Assembly: GCA_964398035.1 (NCBI GenBank)
Contig: CAYNLI010000002.1
Span: 1-64,000 of the forward strand
Direction of reading: 5' to 3'
Length of the DNA stretch: 64,000 nt
From: Saonia sp964398035
GTDB taxonomy: Bacteria > Bacteroidota > Bacteroidia > Flavobacteriales > Flavobacteriaceae
The notes below the pieces were generated by a model, which made no database searches, had not been told where the DNA came from, and saw nothing but the letters and a program-made list of their open reading frames with translations. This document shows positions 46,241 through 56,446 of the stretch, piece after piece; within the stretch, counting starts at the first letter, position 1; the number at the start of each line of letters is the position of its first letter. The translations under genes and the position numbers were made by a program.

Positions 46241-47133
46241 CTATATGTCCAGCTGTATTTCCTCTCCAACCTTAAGGTTAAATCGTTTTCTCAAAATATG
46301 TACAAATAAATAAAGTAACGGAGTGTCCAGAAATGCAATAAAAACCTTAAAAAGGAAACCACNNNNNNNNNNNNNNNNNNNNNNNNNNNNNNNNNNNNNN
46401 NNNNNNNNNNNNNNNNNNNNNNNNNNNNNNNNNNNNNNNNNNNNNNNNNNNNNNNNNNNNNNAAATAAAGTAACGGAGTGTCCAGAAATGCAATAAAAAC
46501 CTTAAAAAGGAAACCACTGATTACCAAACCATAGAACAAATCCCATGACAGCACCTTAAAAATGCACAATAAACCTACAACGGTAAAAGTGTCAATAAAT
46601 TGGGAAGTAAAGGTAGAAAAGTTATTGCGCAGCCATAAATGCTTTCCTTGGGTAAATTTTTTCCAAAAATGATATATGGCTATATCTATATATTGCGCAA
46701 AAAGATAAGCTATCATAGACGCCAAAACAGCAATGGGTGACAATGCAAACACTTTACTGAATTCCTTATTGTTTACTGGTGAAGTTGATAAAGCTGGGGC
46801 AATATCTGCCAACAAAATAATACCCATTGAAAAGAAAGATGCAAAAATACCAGCGGTCACAATCTGATTTGCTTTTTTCTTACCAAAAATCTCCGAAATA
46901 AGGTCGGTAATCAAAAACGTTACAGGATAAGGAAGTATGCCTACAGAAATTTCAAATAAAGACGCTCCAAAAACAGTGACATCTCCAAAAGGATTCCAGT
47001 AAAAGAATTTTTGAAAAATAAGATTGGACACTACCAAAGAGGTAATAAAAAGTGCCCCCAGATATAAATATATTTTAAATGCGAGCTTTTTGTCATTCTT
47101 GGATAAGCATTCCTTTACTAAAGAATCATTCAT
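46241..47133 (-). CDS. yhhQ: Queuosine precursor transporter, YhhQ family (interrupted by an assembly gap)
   Basis: The frame from 47133 encodes a polytopic membrane protein (SVGILPYPVTFLITDLISEIFGKKKANQIV, AYLFAQYIDIAIYHFWKKFT, RNNFSTFTSQFIDTFTVV in pieces) typical of the YhhQ family that imports queuosine precursors. The 100-N gap and the duplicated 55 bp break the 3' end. Collapsing the duplicate (46463-46517 joined to 46307) continues as DTPLLYLFVHILRKRFNL and stops at 46241-46243, giving 245 residues, the normal family length. A stop at 46291 reached through the Ns is an artefact. Confidence 0.88.
46308..46517. other. 100-N scaffold gap with identical 55-bp flanks
   Basis: Bases 46308-46362 and 46463-46517 are identical over 55 bp, on either side of 46363-46462 N. 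This is the signature of two contigs overlapping by one assembly k-mer but scaffolded without merging. Confidence 0.95.
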
Positions 47134-47234
47134 ACAATTGCAATTAAATATTCAAAACTCCGTTTATTTTCAATACTCCTCTAAATTACTACTCTCTCAA
47201 ATTAAATTTTAAGCTAAAATAACCTAATTATTAA

Positions 47235-49343
47235 ATGATGATAAAAAAATCAATTCTTGGACTTTTCCTAATTGGTACTATTTGCTCTATAAAGGCACAA
47301 TCTTACTTAGGCTACCTTACAGACAACTACAGTGGTATACATGGGGTAATTTCTAACCCTGCAAATATTGTTGATTCACGTTTTAAATCAGAAATAAACC
47401 TTGTAGGGGCTAGTGTTTTTATTTCTAATGATTATTACAAAGCCGCACTAAATGACCTAACAAGCAGTGATTTTGATTTTGATATACATGGTGTAAAATC
47501 CCCAACAGAGAATAATAATGTTCTTGGCAATGTAGACATTCTAGGACCATCCTTTATGTTCAACATAAATCCAAATACAGCGATAGCCTTGTTTTCTAGA
47601 GGAAGGGTTTTTTATAACATCAGCGAAATAAATGGAAATACCATTGACAATTTTATTGATGAATTGGACGAAAATTCCGATTTTAACGTAAACGAAGGTA
47701 ACTTTTATGTAAATGCCAATGCTTGGGCAGAAATTGGATTCACTCTTTCTAAAAATCTAATTAACAATGAACAAAACTTTTTAAAGGGAGGTATCTCTTT
47801 AAAATACCTACAAGGACTGGGTAATGCGTATTCTACAGGTAACAATGTCATTATTGACTATGATGCCGATGGCACTGATCTTGGTGGTGGGCAAACTACT
47901 GGGAGCATAAGCTCTCAAGGTGAAGTAGCATACGGGTTTAGCAGTAACTTAGAAGATGATATAGAAGATTTTGAAGTTGTTAAAGGAGCTACGGGGTTTG
48001 GGGTTGACCTTGGGGTCATTTATGAATGGAGACCTGATTATGAGGAATATCATCATGCCGATAAGGATGGGAATTCCGTTCCTTATAAAAACAAGAACAA
48101 GTATAAACTTAAACTTGGTCTATCCATTACTGATATTGGTAGTATAAACTATAAAGAAAGTACAGAAACAGTGTATAACATTAACAATACAGTTAATGAA
48201 GATGACTTTGACGATCAGGATAGTTTTAATGATATTTTAGAAAATCTTTATACAGAAGTAACATCTGCTAGTGCAACAAAATCTATACTCCCAACCGCTC
48301 TGCACTTAAATGCGGATTGGAGCCTTAACAGTAAATTCTATATTAATTTAAATACTGATCTAGCATTAACATCCAACAAAGAGAACACCAATAGAATAGC
48401 AAACATTACCTCTTTGACCCCTAGGTTTGAAAGCAAATGGTTTAGTTTTTATTCTCCTTTAAGCTTAATTCAAAACGCAGGATTTAAATGGGGTGCAGGG
48501 TTACGTTTTGGGCCTTTATATTTAGGTTCTGGGTCTATTGTATCTGCATTGCTAAATCAAGAAATGGCTTCTGCCGATGCTTATGCTGGTTTAAAAATTC
48601 CTATTTACCAACCAAGATTTAAAGATAAGGATGAAGACGGGGTAATGGATAAAATGGATGAATGTCCAAAAATTCCAGGGCCTGTAGAAAATAATGGCTG
48701 TCCTTGGCCAGATACTGATGGTGATACCGTTTTAGACAAAGATGACCAATGCCCAGAAGAGGCCGGTGAGGTAGAAAACCATGGTTGCCCATGGGAAGAT
48801 ACTGACGGTGACAGCATTTTAGATAAAGACGATACTTGCCCACAAGAAGCTGGACCGATAGAAAATAACGGTTGCCCTTGGAAAGACAGTGATAATGACG
48901 GGGTACTTGATAAAGATGATGAATGTCCACAAGAAGTAGGTACCGTGGCCAATAAAGGCTGTCCAGAGATTGAAGCTGTTGTAACGGAAACAATTCAAAA
49001 AACATTGAATGAGTATGCCAAGACCATTTTATTTAATTCTGGAAATGCAACAATTAAAATAGAATCCACAGATGCCTTATTGGATATTATAAAAATCTTA
49101 AAAGAATTCCCTAATGCCAAGTTTACGGTAGAAGGGCACACAGATAGTATTGGCACAGTGGCCAATAACCAAAAATTGTCTGAATCTAGAGCAGCTTCTG
49201 TAAAAGACTTTTTAATTGAAAAAGGGATTGATCCATCTAGATTATCATCCGTAGGTTACGGAGAAAGCAAGCCTATTACCACCAACATGTACAAAGATGG
49301 TAGGGCAAAAAATAGACGGGTAGAAATAAATTTGATGAAATAA
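47235..49343 (+). CDS. OmpA-family outer-membrane protein with DUF5723-like barrel and thrombospondin type 3 repeats
   Basis: The 702-residue protein has a signal peptide (MMIKKSILGLFLIGTICSIKAQ), a large beta-barrel-like domain, four Ca2+-binding-type repeats at about 457-580 (DKDEDGVMDKMDECP, DTDGDTVLDKDDQCP, DTDGDSILDKDDTCP, DSDNDGVLDKDDECP) and a C-terminal OmpA peptidoglycan-binding domain (FTVEGHTDSIGTVANNQKLS, GYGESKPI, NRRVEINL). It links the outer membrane to the wall. Terminator follows. Function otherwise unknown. Confidence 0.92.
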   Translation: MMIKKSILGLFLIGTICSIKAQSYLGYLTDNYSGIHGVISNPANIVDSRFKSEINLVGASVFISNDYYKAALNDLTSSDFDFDIHGVKSPTENNNVLGNVDILGPSFMFNINPNTAIALFSRGRVFYNISEINGNTIDNFIDELDENSDFNVNEGNFYVNANAWAEIGFTLSKNLINNEQNFLKGGISLKYLQGLGNAYSTGNNVIIDYDADGTDLGGGQTTGSISSQGEVAYGFSSNLEDDIEDFEVVKGATGFGVDLGVIYEWRPDYEEYHHADKDGNSVPYKNKNKYKLKLGLSITDIGSINYKESTETVYNINNTVNEDDFDDQDSFNDILENLYTEVTSASATKSILPTALHLNADWSLNSKFYINLNTDLALTSNKENTNRIANITSLTPRFESKWFSFYSPLSLIQNAGFKWGAGLRFGPLYLGSGSIVSALLNQEMASADAYAGLKIPIYQPRFKDKDEDGVMDKMDECPKIPGPVENNGCPWPDTDGDTVLDKDDQCPEEAGEVENHGCPWEDTDGDSILDKDDTCPQEAGPIENNGCPWKDSDNDGVLDKDDECPQEVGTVANKGCPEIEAVVTETIQKTLNEYAKTILFNSGNATIKIESTDALLDIIKILKEFPNAKFTVEGHTDSIGTVANNQKLSESRAASVKDFLIEKGIDPSRLSSVGYGESKPITTNMYKDGRAKNRRVEINLMK

Positions 49344-49843
49344 AGGAAATCAAATAATTTCTATTTTGAAAACATAAAAAAAAGGCTTCAATAAATTTGA
49401 GGCCTTTTTTTTATATGTTACAATGAGCTTCACTTAAAAAGCTTCATTAATTTCGAAATAAATGCCACTGTTCCTTCATTGTTTACGCCTATGTCCACTA
49501 TTGGGTGTTGATGGTTTACAGCACCTATCAATCCATACAAGGTTGAATTTTAAGATCAACCATAAAAAAAGGAATAGTAAAAAAAACGCAGAAACCAATC
49601 AGGGATCGTGGCCTGCTAAAATTCTGTGTTTACAAGAGATGTAAAACCAAACAGTTGTGTAAGACGGTATGAATTGATGAACAACCCAACTACCATTGCC
49701 ATCAATAAAATAGTTGATTCTTTGATTCTGGTTTTCATTCGTTTTATTTCTAATGGCCTTAAAAGTAAACTCTTCTCCTATTTGGGGCAACCAATATATA
49801 GCGGAAAAATTACTTAAAAACGATAAAAAATTACTACGGATCT
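49344..49843. other. 500-bp region between the OmpA-family gene and sppA
   Basis: Apart from the terminator at 49379-49412 nothing is supported. Short frames on both strands (for example minus 49599-49790) carry no family I recognise and are broken by stops on either side. It may be the decayed remains of a gene. Confidence 0.4.
49379..49412 (+). terminator. Terminator after the OmpA-family gene
   Basis: Arms AAAAAGGCTTCAA and TTGAGGCCTTTTT pair with one G-T wobble around a 5-nt loop and lead into a T-run. Confidence 0.8.
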
Positions 49844-51604
49844 CTACTTTATATTTAAGGCAAAAGGCAATCTGGCCTGTATCCCTTTTTGCTCCATTGC
49901 AGCTTTTACCTCTTTTAAAATGGAATATGCCTCTATCCCTATTTCTTCTTCAATAAAGCTTTGCTTTACTTTAATGCTGGCACTGGCATAGTCTTCCAAA
50001 AAGCGTTCAAGGCCTGACTTATATTTTGGGTAATTTCTAATTCTATAGGTATCCAAACCTGCCAAAGAAGCGGCTTCTTCAATCGCATCTTCCAAACCGC
50101 CCAATTCATCAATTAACCCTAATCTTTTAGCATCTAACCCACTCCATACACGTCCTTGAGCCAAACTATCAGCTTTTTCCATAGATATATTTCTCCCTTG
50201 GGCTACCCTGCTCAAAAAAGTCTGATAGACATCTTCTACCCCTTCCTGGACCACATTCCTATACCCATCCGTCATCGGTTCAAAAAGAGAATAATCCACT
50301 GAGTTTTTATTAGTGCCTACCTGTTCTGCATTGATTCCTATATCTGCTGCCAATTCACTCATATTGGGCACCACACCAAAAACACCTATACTACCCGTAA
50401 TGGTAGTTGGCTCTGCATAAATCTTATCTGCACCAACAGCTATATAATACCCTCCAGAAGCTGCTACATTCCCCATGGAAACCACCACAGGTTTCATTTC
50501 TTTGGCAAGCTCAACCTCTCTCCAAATAAGATCAGATGTCAATGCATTACCACCAGGAGAATCTACTCTTAGCACAATTGCCTTTACACTTTCATCTTCC
50601 CTAGCTTTGATCAATGCTCTATTGATAATTCCCTGAGCAATTATATCTGGACCTCCTTCACCATACATAATTTCTCCCTGGGCATAGATTATCGCAATTT
50701 TATCTTTCCCCTTATGTATCTTCTTTTTATTAGCTCCTATAGCATAATCTTCCAAGCTTACATAATTTATATCCTCTTCTATAGATATACCAGTTGCAGC
50801 TTTGAGCTTGTCTTCATATTGATCATAAAAAACGGTATCATCAATCAAACCAGATGCTATGGCCAATTCTGGACTTCTCCCTCCCAAAGTATCCGCTATG
50901 ATATTTAAATCTTGTGCACTAATATTTCTTCCTTCAGAAATGTCTTCTATCATGGAGCCCCATATTGAACCTATTAATTCTTTTATCTGGGTTCTATTGG
51001 CGTCACTCATTTCATTGGATAAAAAAGGCTCTACCGCACTCTTGTATTTCCCATGGCGAATAACTTCCATTTTAACTCCAGTTTTATCCTGCAAGTCTTT
51101 AAAGAACAACACTTCAGAAGACAAGCCTTTATAATCCATAGACCCTACCGTGTTTAAAAAAACACTGTCGGCAACACTTGCCAAATAATAGTCTTTCTGC
51201 ATATAGAAATCGCCATAAGCATAAACAAATTTTCCGTCTTCCTTAAACTCTTTTATAGCATTACGCAAGGCTTTGGTCTGTGCCAAACCAGCTATTAGAA
51301 AATTATTATTGATACTTATCCCCTTAATCTTGTCATCATCCTTTGCCACTTTTATGGCGTGTAGTATAGTATTGAGTCCTAGTGATTCTTCAAAAAGGCT
51401 TGAAAAAGGGTCTGCCCCATTAGAACCAACATAATCTTTTATAGGCTGTTGCAATTGAAGTTCTAAAACCGAATTATTTTTTACGACTACCTTATCTTCC
51501 GCACTACCGACCAAAGAAATGAATATGATAAACATTAAAAAAAGAATGCCAAAAGCAATTAAACATCCTATTATTGTTGCAAGCAAGTTTCCTAAAAACT
51601 TCAT
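49844..51604 (-). CDS. sppA: Signal peptide peptidase SppA, 67K type
   Basis: The 586-residue protein has an N-terminal membrane anchor and two tandem S49 peptidase domains, as in E. coli SppA. The catalytic Lys lies in the first domain (around GKYKSAVEPF) and the nucleophilic Ser in the second (MGNVAASGGYYIAVGA); VDSPGGNALTSD is also conserved. It cleaves remnant signal peptides in the inner membrane. Divergent from the folK fusion gene. Confidence 0.95.
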   Translation of the reverse strand: MKFLGNLLATIIGCLIAFGILFLMFIIFISLVGSAEDKVVVKNNSVLELQLQQPIKDYVGSNGADPFSSLFEESLGLNTILHAIKVAKDDDKIKGISINNNFLIAGLAQTKALRNAIKEFKEDGKFVYAYGDFYMQKDYYLASVADSVFLNTVGSMDYKGLSSEVLFFKDLQDKTGVKMEVIRHGKYKSAVEPFLSNEMSDANRTQIKELIGSIWGSMIEDISEGRNISAQDLNIIADTLGGRSPELAIASGLIDDTVFYDQYEDKLKAATGISIEEDINYVSLEDYAIGANKKKIHKGKDKIAIIYAQGEIMYGEGGPDIIAQGIINRALIKAREDESVKAIVLRVDSPGGNALTSDLIWREVELAKEMKPVVVSMGNVAASGGYYIAVGADKIYAEPTTITGSIGVFGVVPNMSELAADIGINAEQVGTNKNSVDYSLFEPMTDGYRNVVQEGVEDVYQTFLSRVAQGRNISMEKADSLAQGRVWSGLDAKRLGLIDELGGLEDAIEEAASLAGLDTYRIRNYPKYKSGLERFLEDYASASIKVKQSFIEEEIGIEAYSILKEVKAAMEQKGIQARLPFALNIK

Positions 51605-51705
51605 TAGTTAATCTATTTATATTTTGCCCAAATATAACCATATCCAATGTATTTAAAGTTTATTAGGATGATGTCCTTTTCTTTTCCTTATTTTGCTTTT
51701 GCATT

Positions 51706-52851
51706 ATGAGCAACCACAAAACCACATACCTTTCACTGGGCAGCAACTTGGGAAATAAGTTGAATAACTTACAAAATGCTGTTTTTGAGCTCCAAAAAAA
51801 AGTTGGGGACATTGTGGCTATTTCCAATGTATACCAATCTCCCGCTTGGGGTTTTGAATCTGATAATTTTTTAAATATATGTATAACAGTTAAAACTGAA
51901 TTGTCCCCGCATAAATTATTGAAAGTTGTTTTAAAAATTGAATCTGAACTTGGTAGAGAACGTAATAATAAAGAAGGGTATAAGCCTAGAACCATAGATA
52001 TTGATATTCTTTATTACAATACAGAAGTAATTAAGACCAAAGATTTAACACTCCCCCATCTAAATTTGCACAAACGTATGTTTGTTCTTAAACCATTAGC
52101 AGACATTGCACCACAATTTTATCATCCCATACTTAATAAAGACACAAGAAACTTGCTGCAGGAATGCAAAGACAAGAGCAAGCTTACAAAAACAACCCAC
52201 ACATTACACAAAACAAGAACATCTCTTTTTTCCAAATTACATTTTATTGCTATTGAAGGGAATATTGGTGCCGGAAAAACCACCTTGGCAAAGAAAATAT
52301 CTGAAGACTTTAATGCTAAATTAATTTTAGAGCGTTTTGCGGACAATCCATTTTTACCCAAATTTTACAAAGACCAAAGTAGATATGCCTTTCCATTGGA
52401 AATGTCTTTTTTAGCTGACAGGTATCAGCAATTTACTGACGATACTTCTCAATTAGATTTGTTCAAAAACTTTATGGTAAGTGATTATGATATTTTTAAA
52501 TCGCTCATTTTTGCTAAAGTAACCCTACAAGAAGAAGAATTTAACTTGTATAGAAAATTGTTTGATTTTATGTACAAGGAAGTCATAAAACCCAATGCAT
52601 ATATTTATTTATATCAAAATACAGGACGGTTATTGAACAATATTAAAAAGCGCGGAAGAAGTTATGAGCAAAACATAACGCCTGATTATTTGGAAAAAAT
52701 AAATCGCGGGTATTTAGATTTCATTAAAAGTTATCCCAGTCAAAATAGCTTGATCATAGACATAAGCAATTTGGATTTTGTAGCCGTAAAGGAAGACTAT
52801 GAATCCATTCTCGACCAAATTCAGGAATTTATCGTTGGAAAGTCATTTTAA
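51706..52851 (+). CDS. folK: FolK-deoxynucleoside kinase fusion protein
   Basis: The 381-residue protein joins two enzymes. Residues about 1-160 are 6-hydroxymethyl-dihydropterin pyrophosphokinase (LSLGSNLGNKLNNL, PAWGFESDNFLN, GYKPRTIDIDILYY). After a linker, residues about 180-381 are a deoxynucleoside kinase (EGNIGAGKTTLAKKI, LERFADNPFL, KKRGRSYEQNIT). It would serve folate synthesis and deoxynucleoside salvage. The kinase part is a paralogue of the gene at 1968-2582. This fusion is known in Flavobacteriia. No frameshift or gap at the junction. Confidence 0.94.
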   Translation: MSNHKTTYLSLGSNLGNKLNNLQNAVFELQKKVGDIVAISNVYQSPAWGFESDNFLNICITVKTELSPHKLLKVVLKIESELGRERNNKEGYKPRTIDIDILYYNTEVIKTKDLTLPHLNLHKRMFVLKPLADIAPQFYHPILNKDTRNLLQECKDKSKLTKTTHTLHKTRTSLFSKLHFIAIEGNIGAGKTTLAKKISEDFNAKLILERFADNPFLPKFYKDQSRYAFPLEMSFLADRYQQFTDDTSQLDLFKNFMVSDYDIFKSLIFAKVTLQEEEFNLYRKLFDFMYKEVIKPNAYIYLYQNTGRLLNNIKKRGRSYEQNITPDYLEKINRGYLDFIKSYPSQNSLIIDISNLDFVAVKEDYESILDQIQEFIVGKSF

Positions 52852-52946
52852 GTTAATTTTCACATATTACTTGTGTAAACCAAAACGATTCCCTTTATTG
52901 TACATCCTAATAAAGGAAACTAACTAACTCAAACTCTATATTTCTC

Positions 52947-52972
52947 GCCCAACTTCGGTTGGGCTTTTTTTT
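52947..52972 (+). terminator. Terminator after the folK fusion gene
   Basis: A 7-bp perfect stem GCCCAAC / GTTGGGC with a stable TTCG loop runs into eight T's. It lies between convergent genes. Confidence 0.88.
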
Positions 52973-52987
52973 ATAAAAACAGGTGAA

Positions 52988-53518
52988 TTACCTCTTTAGT
53001 TTAGACCATATATCCCAAACCACAACACCCACGCTTACAGAAATATTTAAAGAATGTTTGGTGCCATATTGTGGAATTTCCAACACATTGTCACAAAACG
53101 GAATCACCTCATCGGCAACACCTTTTACCTCATTCCCAAATATCAACACCTGTTTTTTAGAGGCATTTGGAACATAGGTATTCAGCATAGTTGCTTTATC
53201 AGCTTGCTCCACTGCCAAAATTTGATTTTCGTCACTTATCAGTTCCTTAATCAGTTCCAATGTACTTTCGCGGTATTCCCAATCAACACTCTCTGTAGCA
53301 CCCAATGCCGTTTTATGGATATCCTTATGTGGTGGTCTCGCCGTTATACCACAGAGGTAAATTTTTTCGATTAAAAAAGCATCAGACGTTCTAAAAACGG
53401 AGCCTATATTATTAAGGCTTCTAATATTATCCAATACAATGATAATGGGCATTTTTTCAGCTTGCCTAAACTCATCAACATTCAACCTGTTTAACTCCTC
53501 GTTTTTAAGCTTTCTCAT
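52988..53518 (-). CDS. SpoU/TrmH-family RNA 2'-O-methyltransferase
   Basis: The 176-residue protein has the SPOUT motifs VLDNIRSLNNIGSVFRTSDAF (motif 1), LIFGNEVKGVADEVI (motif 2) and LEIPQYGTKHSLNISVSVGVVVWD (motif 3 knot). It methylates ribose on tRNA or rRNA with S-adenosylmethionine. The exact target is not evident. Convergent to folK, divergent from mutS. Confidence 0.93.
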   Translation of the reverse strand: MRKLKNEELNRLNVDEFRQAEKMPIIIVLDNIRSLNNIGSVFRTSDAFLIEKIYLCGITARPPHKDIHKTALGATESVDWEYRESTLELIKELISDENQILAVEQADKATMLNTYVPNASKKQVLIFGNEVKGVADEVIPFCDNVLEIPQYGTKHSLNISVSVGVVVWDIWSKLKR

Positions 53519-53713
53519 ATGAATTACTACTATATGCCAGGTTTATTACAACCCTCCTCCTCACTATAAAATGGAGGAAATTAAACTAGCTATTTTGAAA
53601 AATAGCGTTTCATTAAGTTATCCCCAAAGTATCAACAATGGTATAGATTTCCTAAAGAAATTGCTACATTCGTTTTTAATGCTTTTCAGCAAAAATAAGT
53701 TAATAAAATCGCT

Positions 53714-56335
53714 TTGTCCAAAACAGAAAAAACAAAAAAGGTAACGCCTTTAATGAAGCAGTACAATACCATCAAGACTAAATATCCTGATGCCCTATTG
53801 CTTTTTCGTGTAGGTGATTTTTATGAGACATTTGGTCCAGATGCAGTCAAGGCATCCAAAATATTAGGCATTATCCTTACACATAGAAACAATGGTGGCG
53901 AGAAAATAGAATTGGCAGGTTTTCCTCATCATTCCTTGAACACCTATTTGCCCAAATTGGTAAAAGCAGGGCAAAGGGTTGCCATTTGTGATCAATTGGA
54001 AGATCCAAAAATGACCAAGACCATTGTAAAAAGGGGAGTTACAGAACTTGTTACCCCTGGCGTGGCCTTTAATGATGATATTCTTAGCGCCAAGACCAAC
54101 AATTTTTTGTGCGCTGTCCATTTTGGCAGAAAATTAATCGGTATTTCTTTTTTAGACATCTCTACTGGGGAATTCCTGACCTATGAGGGCAATGAAGAGC
54201 AAATAGACAAGCTGTTGCAAAACTTTTTACCTAATGAGGTATTGGTCTCCAAAGTTCATAAAAAGGAATTTTTGGACGTGTTCGGGCATCAATTCCATAC
54301 CTTTTATATGGAAGATTGGGTCTATCAAGAAGATTATGCCATAGAGACCCTTACCAATCATTTTAAAACAGCCACCTTAAAAGGTTTTGGCGTGGCCAAT
54401 TTATATCACGGCATAGTAGCATCTGGTGTGGTGCTGCACTACCTTTCTGAAACGCAGCACAGGCAATTACAGCATATAAACAAACTACAGCGCATTGCTG
54501 AAGAGGAATACATTTGGATGGATAGGTTCACCATTAAAAACTTAGAACTGCACCATTCCACCAATCTTAATGCGGTCACCCTTATAGATATCATTGACAA
54601 AACCATTTCTCCAATGGGAGGGCGTTTGTTAAAACGATGGTTAGCACTGCCGCTTAAAAATATTGAGAAAATACGCCGAAGGCACCAAGTGATTGCCCAT
54701 TTGTCCTCTAATAAAACCACTCTTGGAAAATTGCAACAATGGCTAAAACAAATAGGGGATATAGAACGATTGATCTCTAAAGTAGCCACAGGTAAAATTA
54801 ACCCCAAAGAAGTAATTCAGCTTAAAAATTCTTTGGAAGCTATTGTGCCCATAAAACAATTGGCCTCCCAAAGTGAGAATGAAGCCTTAAAACTCATAGG
54901 AGACCAGTTACATTCCTGTAATCTGCTACGCGATAAAATAAAGGAGCTCCTAAATGAAGAAGCCCCTGTACATATTCCCAAAGGAAAAACCATTGCTGAT
55001 GGATATTCTGAAGAGTTGGATGAACTTAGAGGAATGGCATTTTCTGGCAAGGATTATTTAAACAAAATGTTGGAACGGGAAACCAAGAGAACGGGAATAA
55101 CTTCTCTTAAAATAGCGTCTAACAATGTTTTTGGTTATTATATAGAAGTCCGAAACACTCATAAAGACAAGGTTCCAAAGGAATGGATCAGAAAACAGAC
55201 CTTGGTCAATGCAGAACGATACATCACTGAGGAACTCAAGGAATATGAAGGTAAAATACTGGGAGCCGAAGAGCGTATTCTAAGTTTGGAACAGCAATTA
55301 TTTTCACAGCTCATTGTATGGATGCAGGAATATATAAGCCCTGTTCAAAACAATGCCCAGCTCATTGCACAATTGGATTGCCTTTGCGGATTTACCCAAT
55401 TGGCCACGGAAAACAATTATGTGGAACCTTCTCTAAATGATTCCACAGAAATAGAAATTATAAATGGACGGCATCCCGTTATTGAAAAACAATTGCCTTT
55501 GGGAGAAACCTATATTCCCAATGATGTGATCTTAAATAGGGACAATCAACAAATCATTATGATCACTGGACCCAATATGAGCGGTAAGTCGGCTATATTA
55601 CGCCAGACCGCTTTAATTGTACTATTGGCGCAGATGGGAAGTTTTGTTCCCGCAGAAGCTGCAAACATTGGTTATGTGGACAAAATTTTTACCCGTGTGG
55701 GTGCAAGTGACAATATTTCTATGGGAGAATCCACTTTTATGGTGGAAATGAACGAGACCGCATCTATACTAAACAACTTATCCGAACGTAGTTTGGTTCT
55801 ATTGGATGAAATTGGTCGCGGCACCAGTACCTATGATGGTATTTCCATTGCTTGGGCCATTTCTGAATATTTGCACGAACACCCAGCAAGAGCAAAAACA
55901 TTGTTTGCAACACATTATCACGAACTTAATGAAATGTGCAACACCTTTGAGCGCATTAAAAACTATAATGTATCAATAAAAGAGTTAAAAGACAATGTGC
56001 TTTTCTTAAGAAAACTCACCCCTGGCGGCAGTGAGCACAGTTTTGGTATCCATGTGGCCAAAATGGCGGGAATGCCCCAACAGGTGATACAAAAAGCAAA
56101 CAAAATATTAAAGAAGTTAGAGAAATCCCATTCCAGCGAAGAACTAACAGATAAATTGCAATCCGTACAAGATGAGATGCAGTTGAGCTTTTTTAATCTA
56201 GACGACCCCCTTTTGGAGCAAATAAAGGAGGAAATCATTCATTTAGACATTAATACATTGACTCCTGTTGAAGCACTTATGAAGTTAAATGAAATTAAAC
56301 GCATGCTGACCAAAAAAGGGAAAGCCACTTCTTAG
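53714..56335 (+). CDS. mutS: DNA mismatch repair protein MutS
   Basis: The 873-residue protein has the N-terminal mismatch-binding motif (FRVGDFYETFGPDA, the F-x-E site), the core and clamp domains, Walker A ITGPNMSGKSAILRQ, Walker B SLVLLDEIGRGTSTYDG, and the C-terminal helix-turn-helix. It starts with TTG giving MSKTEKTKKVTPLMKQ, matching family N-termini; the ATG at 53753 would drop conserved residues. It recognises mismatches. Confidence 0.96.
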   Translation: MSKTEKTKKVTPLMKQYNTIKTKYPDALLLFRVGDFYETFGPDAVKASKILGIILTHRNNGGEKIELAGFPHHSLNTYLPKLVKAGQRVAICDQLEDPKMTKTIVKRGVTELVTPGVAFNDDILSAKTNNFLCAVHFGRKLIGISFLDISTGEFLTYEGNEEQIDKLLQNFLPNEVLVSKVHKKEFLDVFGHQFHTFYMEDWVYQEDYAIETLTNHFKTATLKGFGVANLYHGIVASGVVLHYLSETQHRQLQHINKLQRIAEEEYIWMDRFTIKNLELHHSTNLNAVTLIDIIDKTISPMGGRLLKRWLALPLKNIEKIRRRHQVIAHLSSNKTTLGKLQQWLKQIGDIERLISKVATGKINPKEVIQLKNSLEAIVPIKQLASQSENEALKLIGDQLHSCNLLRDKIKELLNEEAPVHIPKGKTIADGYSEELDELRGMAFSGKDYLNKMLERETKRTGITSLKIASNNVFGYYIEVRNTHKDKVPKEWIRKQTLVNAERYITEELKEYEGKILGAEERILSLEQQLFSQLIVWMQEYISPVQNNAQLIAQLDCLCGFTQLATENNYVEPSLNDSTEIEIINGRHPVIEKQLPLGETYIPNDVILNRDNQQIIMITGPNMSGKSAILRQTALIVLLAQMGSFVPAEAANIGYVDKIFTRVGASDNISMGESTFMVEMNETASILNNLSERSLVLLDEIGRGTSTYDGISIAWAISEYLHEHPARAKTLFATHYHELNEMCNTFERIKNYNVSIKELKDNVLFLRKLTPGGSEHSFGIHVAKMAGMPQQVIQKANKILKKLEKSHSSEELTDKLQSVQDEMQLSFFNLDDPLLEQIKEEIIHLDINTLTPVEALMKLNEIKRMLTKKGKATS

Positions 56336-56377
56336 TTTAGCTCCATATTTTTTATTTCTTTTTTTGACAAAAATTGC

Positions 56378-56407
56378 TTTGCTTTTTATAGAATTATATT
56401 AAATTTG
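56378..56407 (+). promoter_or_regulatory. Promoter of the tRNA-Gly/tRNA-Leu pair
   Basis: TTTG at 56378-56381 and TAAATTTG at 56400-56407, with 18-bp spacing, match the Bacteroidota promoter consensus, 39 bp before tRNA-Gly. Confidence 0.65.
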
Positions 56408-56446
56408 CACCCGCATCTTTTAGGAGATGCCCACGTTCATAAAAAT

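Noticed and set aside
46291..46520. C-terminus of the queuosine transporter read through the N run
   Set aside because: The frame passes through 100 unknown bases and a duplicated 55 bp; collapsing the duplicate gives a better protein ending at 46241.
48605..48952. Direct DNA repeats near 48.6-48.95 kb as a CRISPR or satellite
   Set aside because: They are in-frame codons for the four thrombospondin type 3 repeats of the OmpA-family protein, with degenerate DNA copies.
49599..49790. Minus-strand 63-codon frame near sppA
   Set aside because: No recognisable motif, no plausible start context, and broken frames on both sides.
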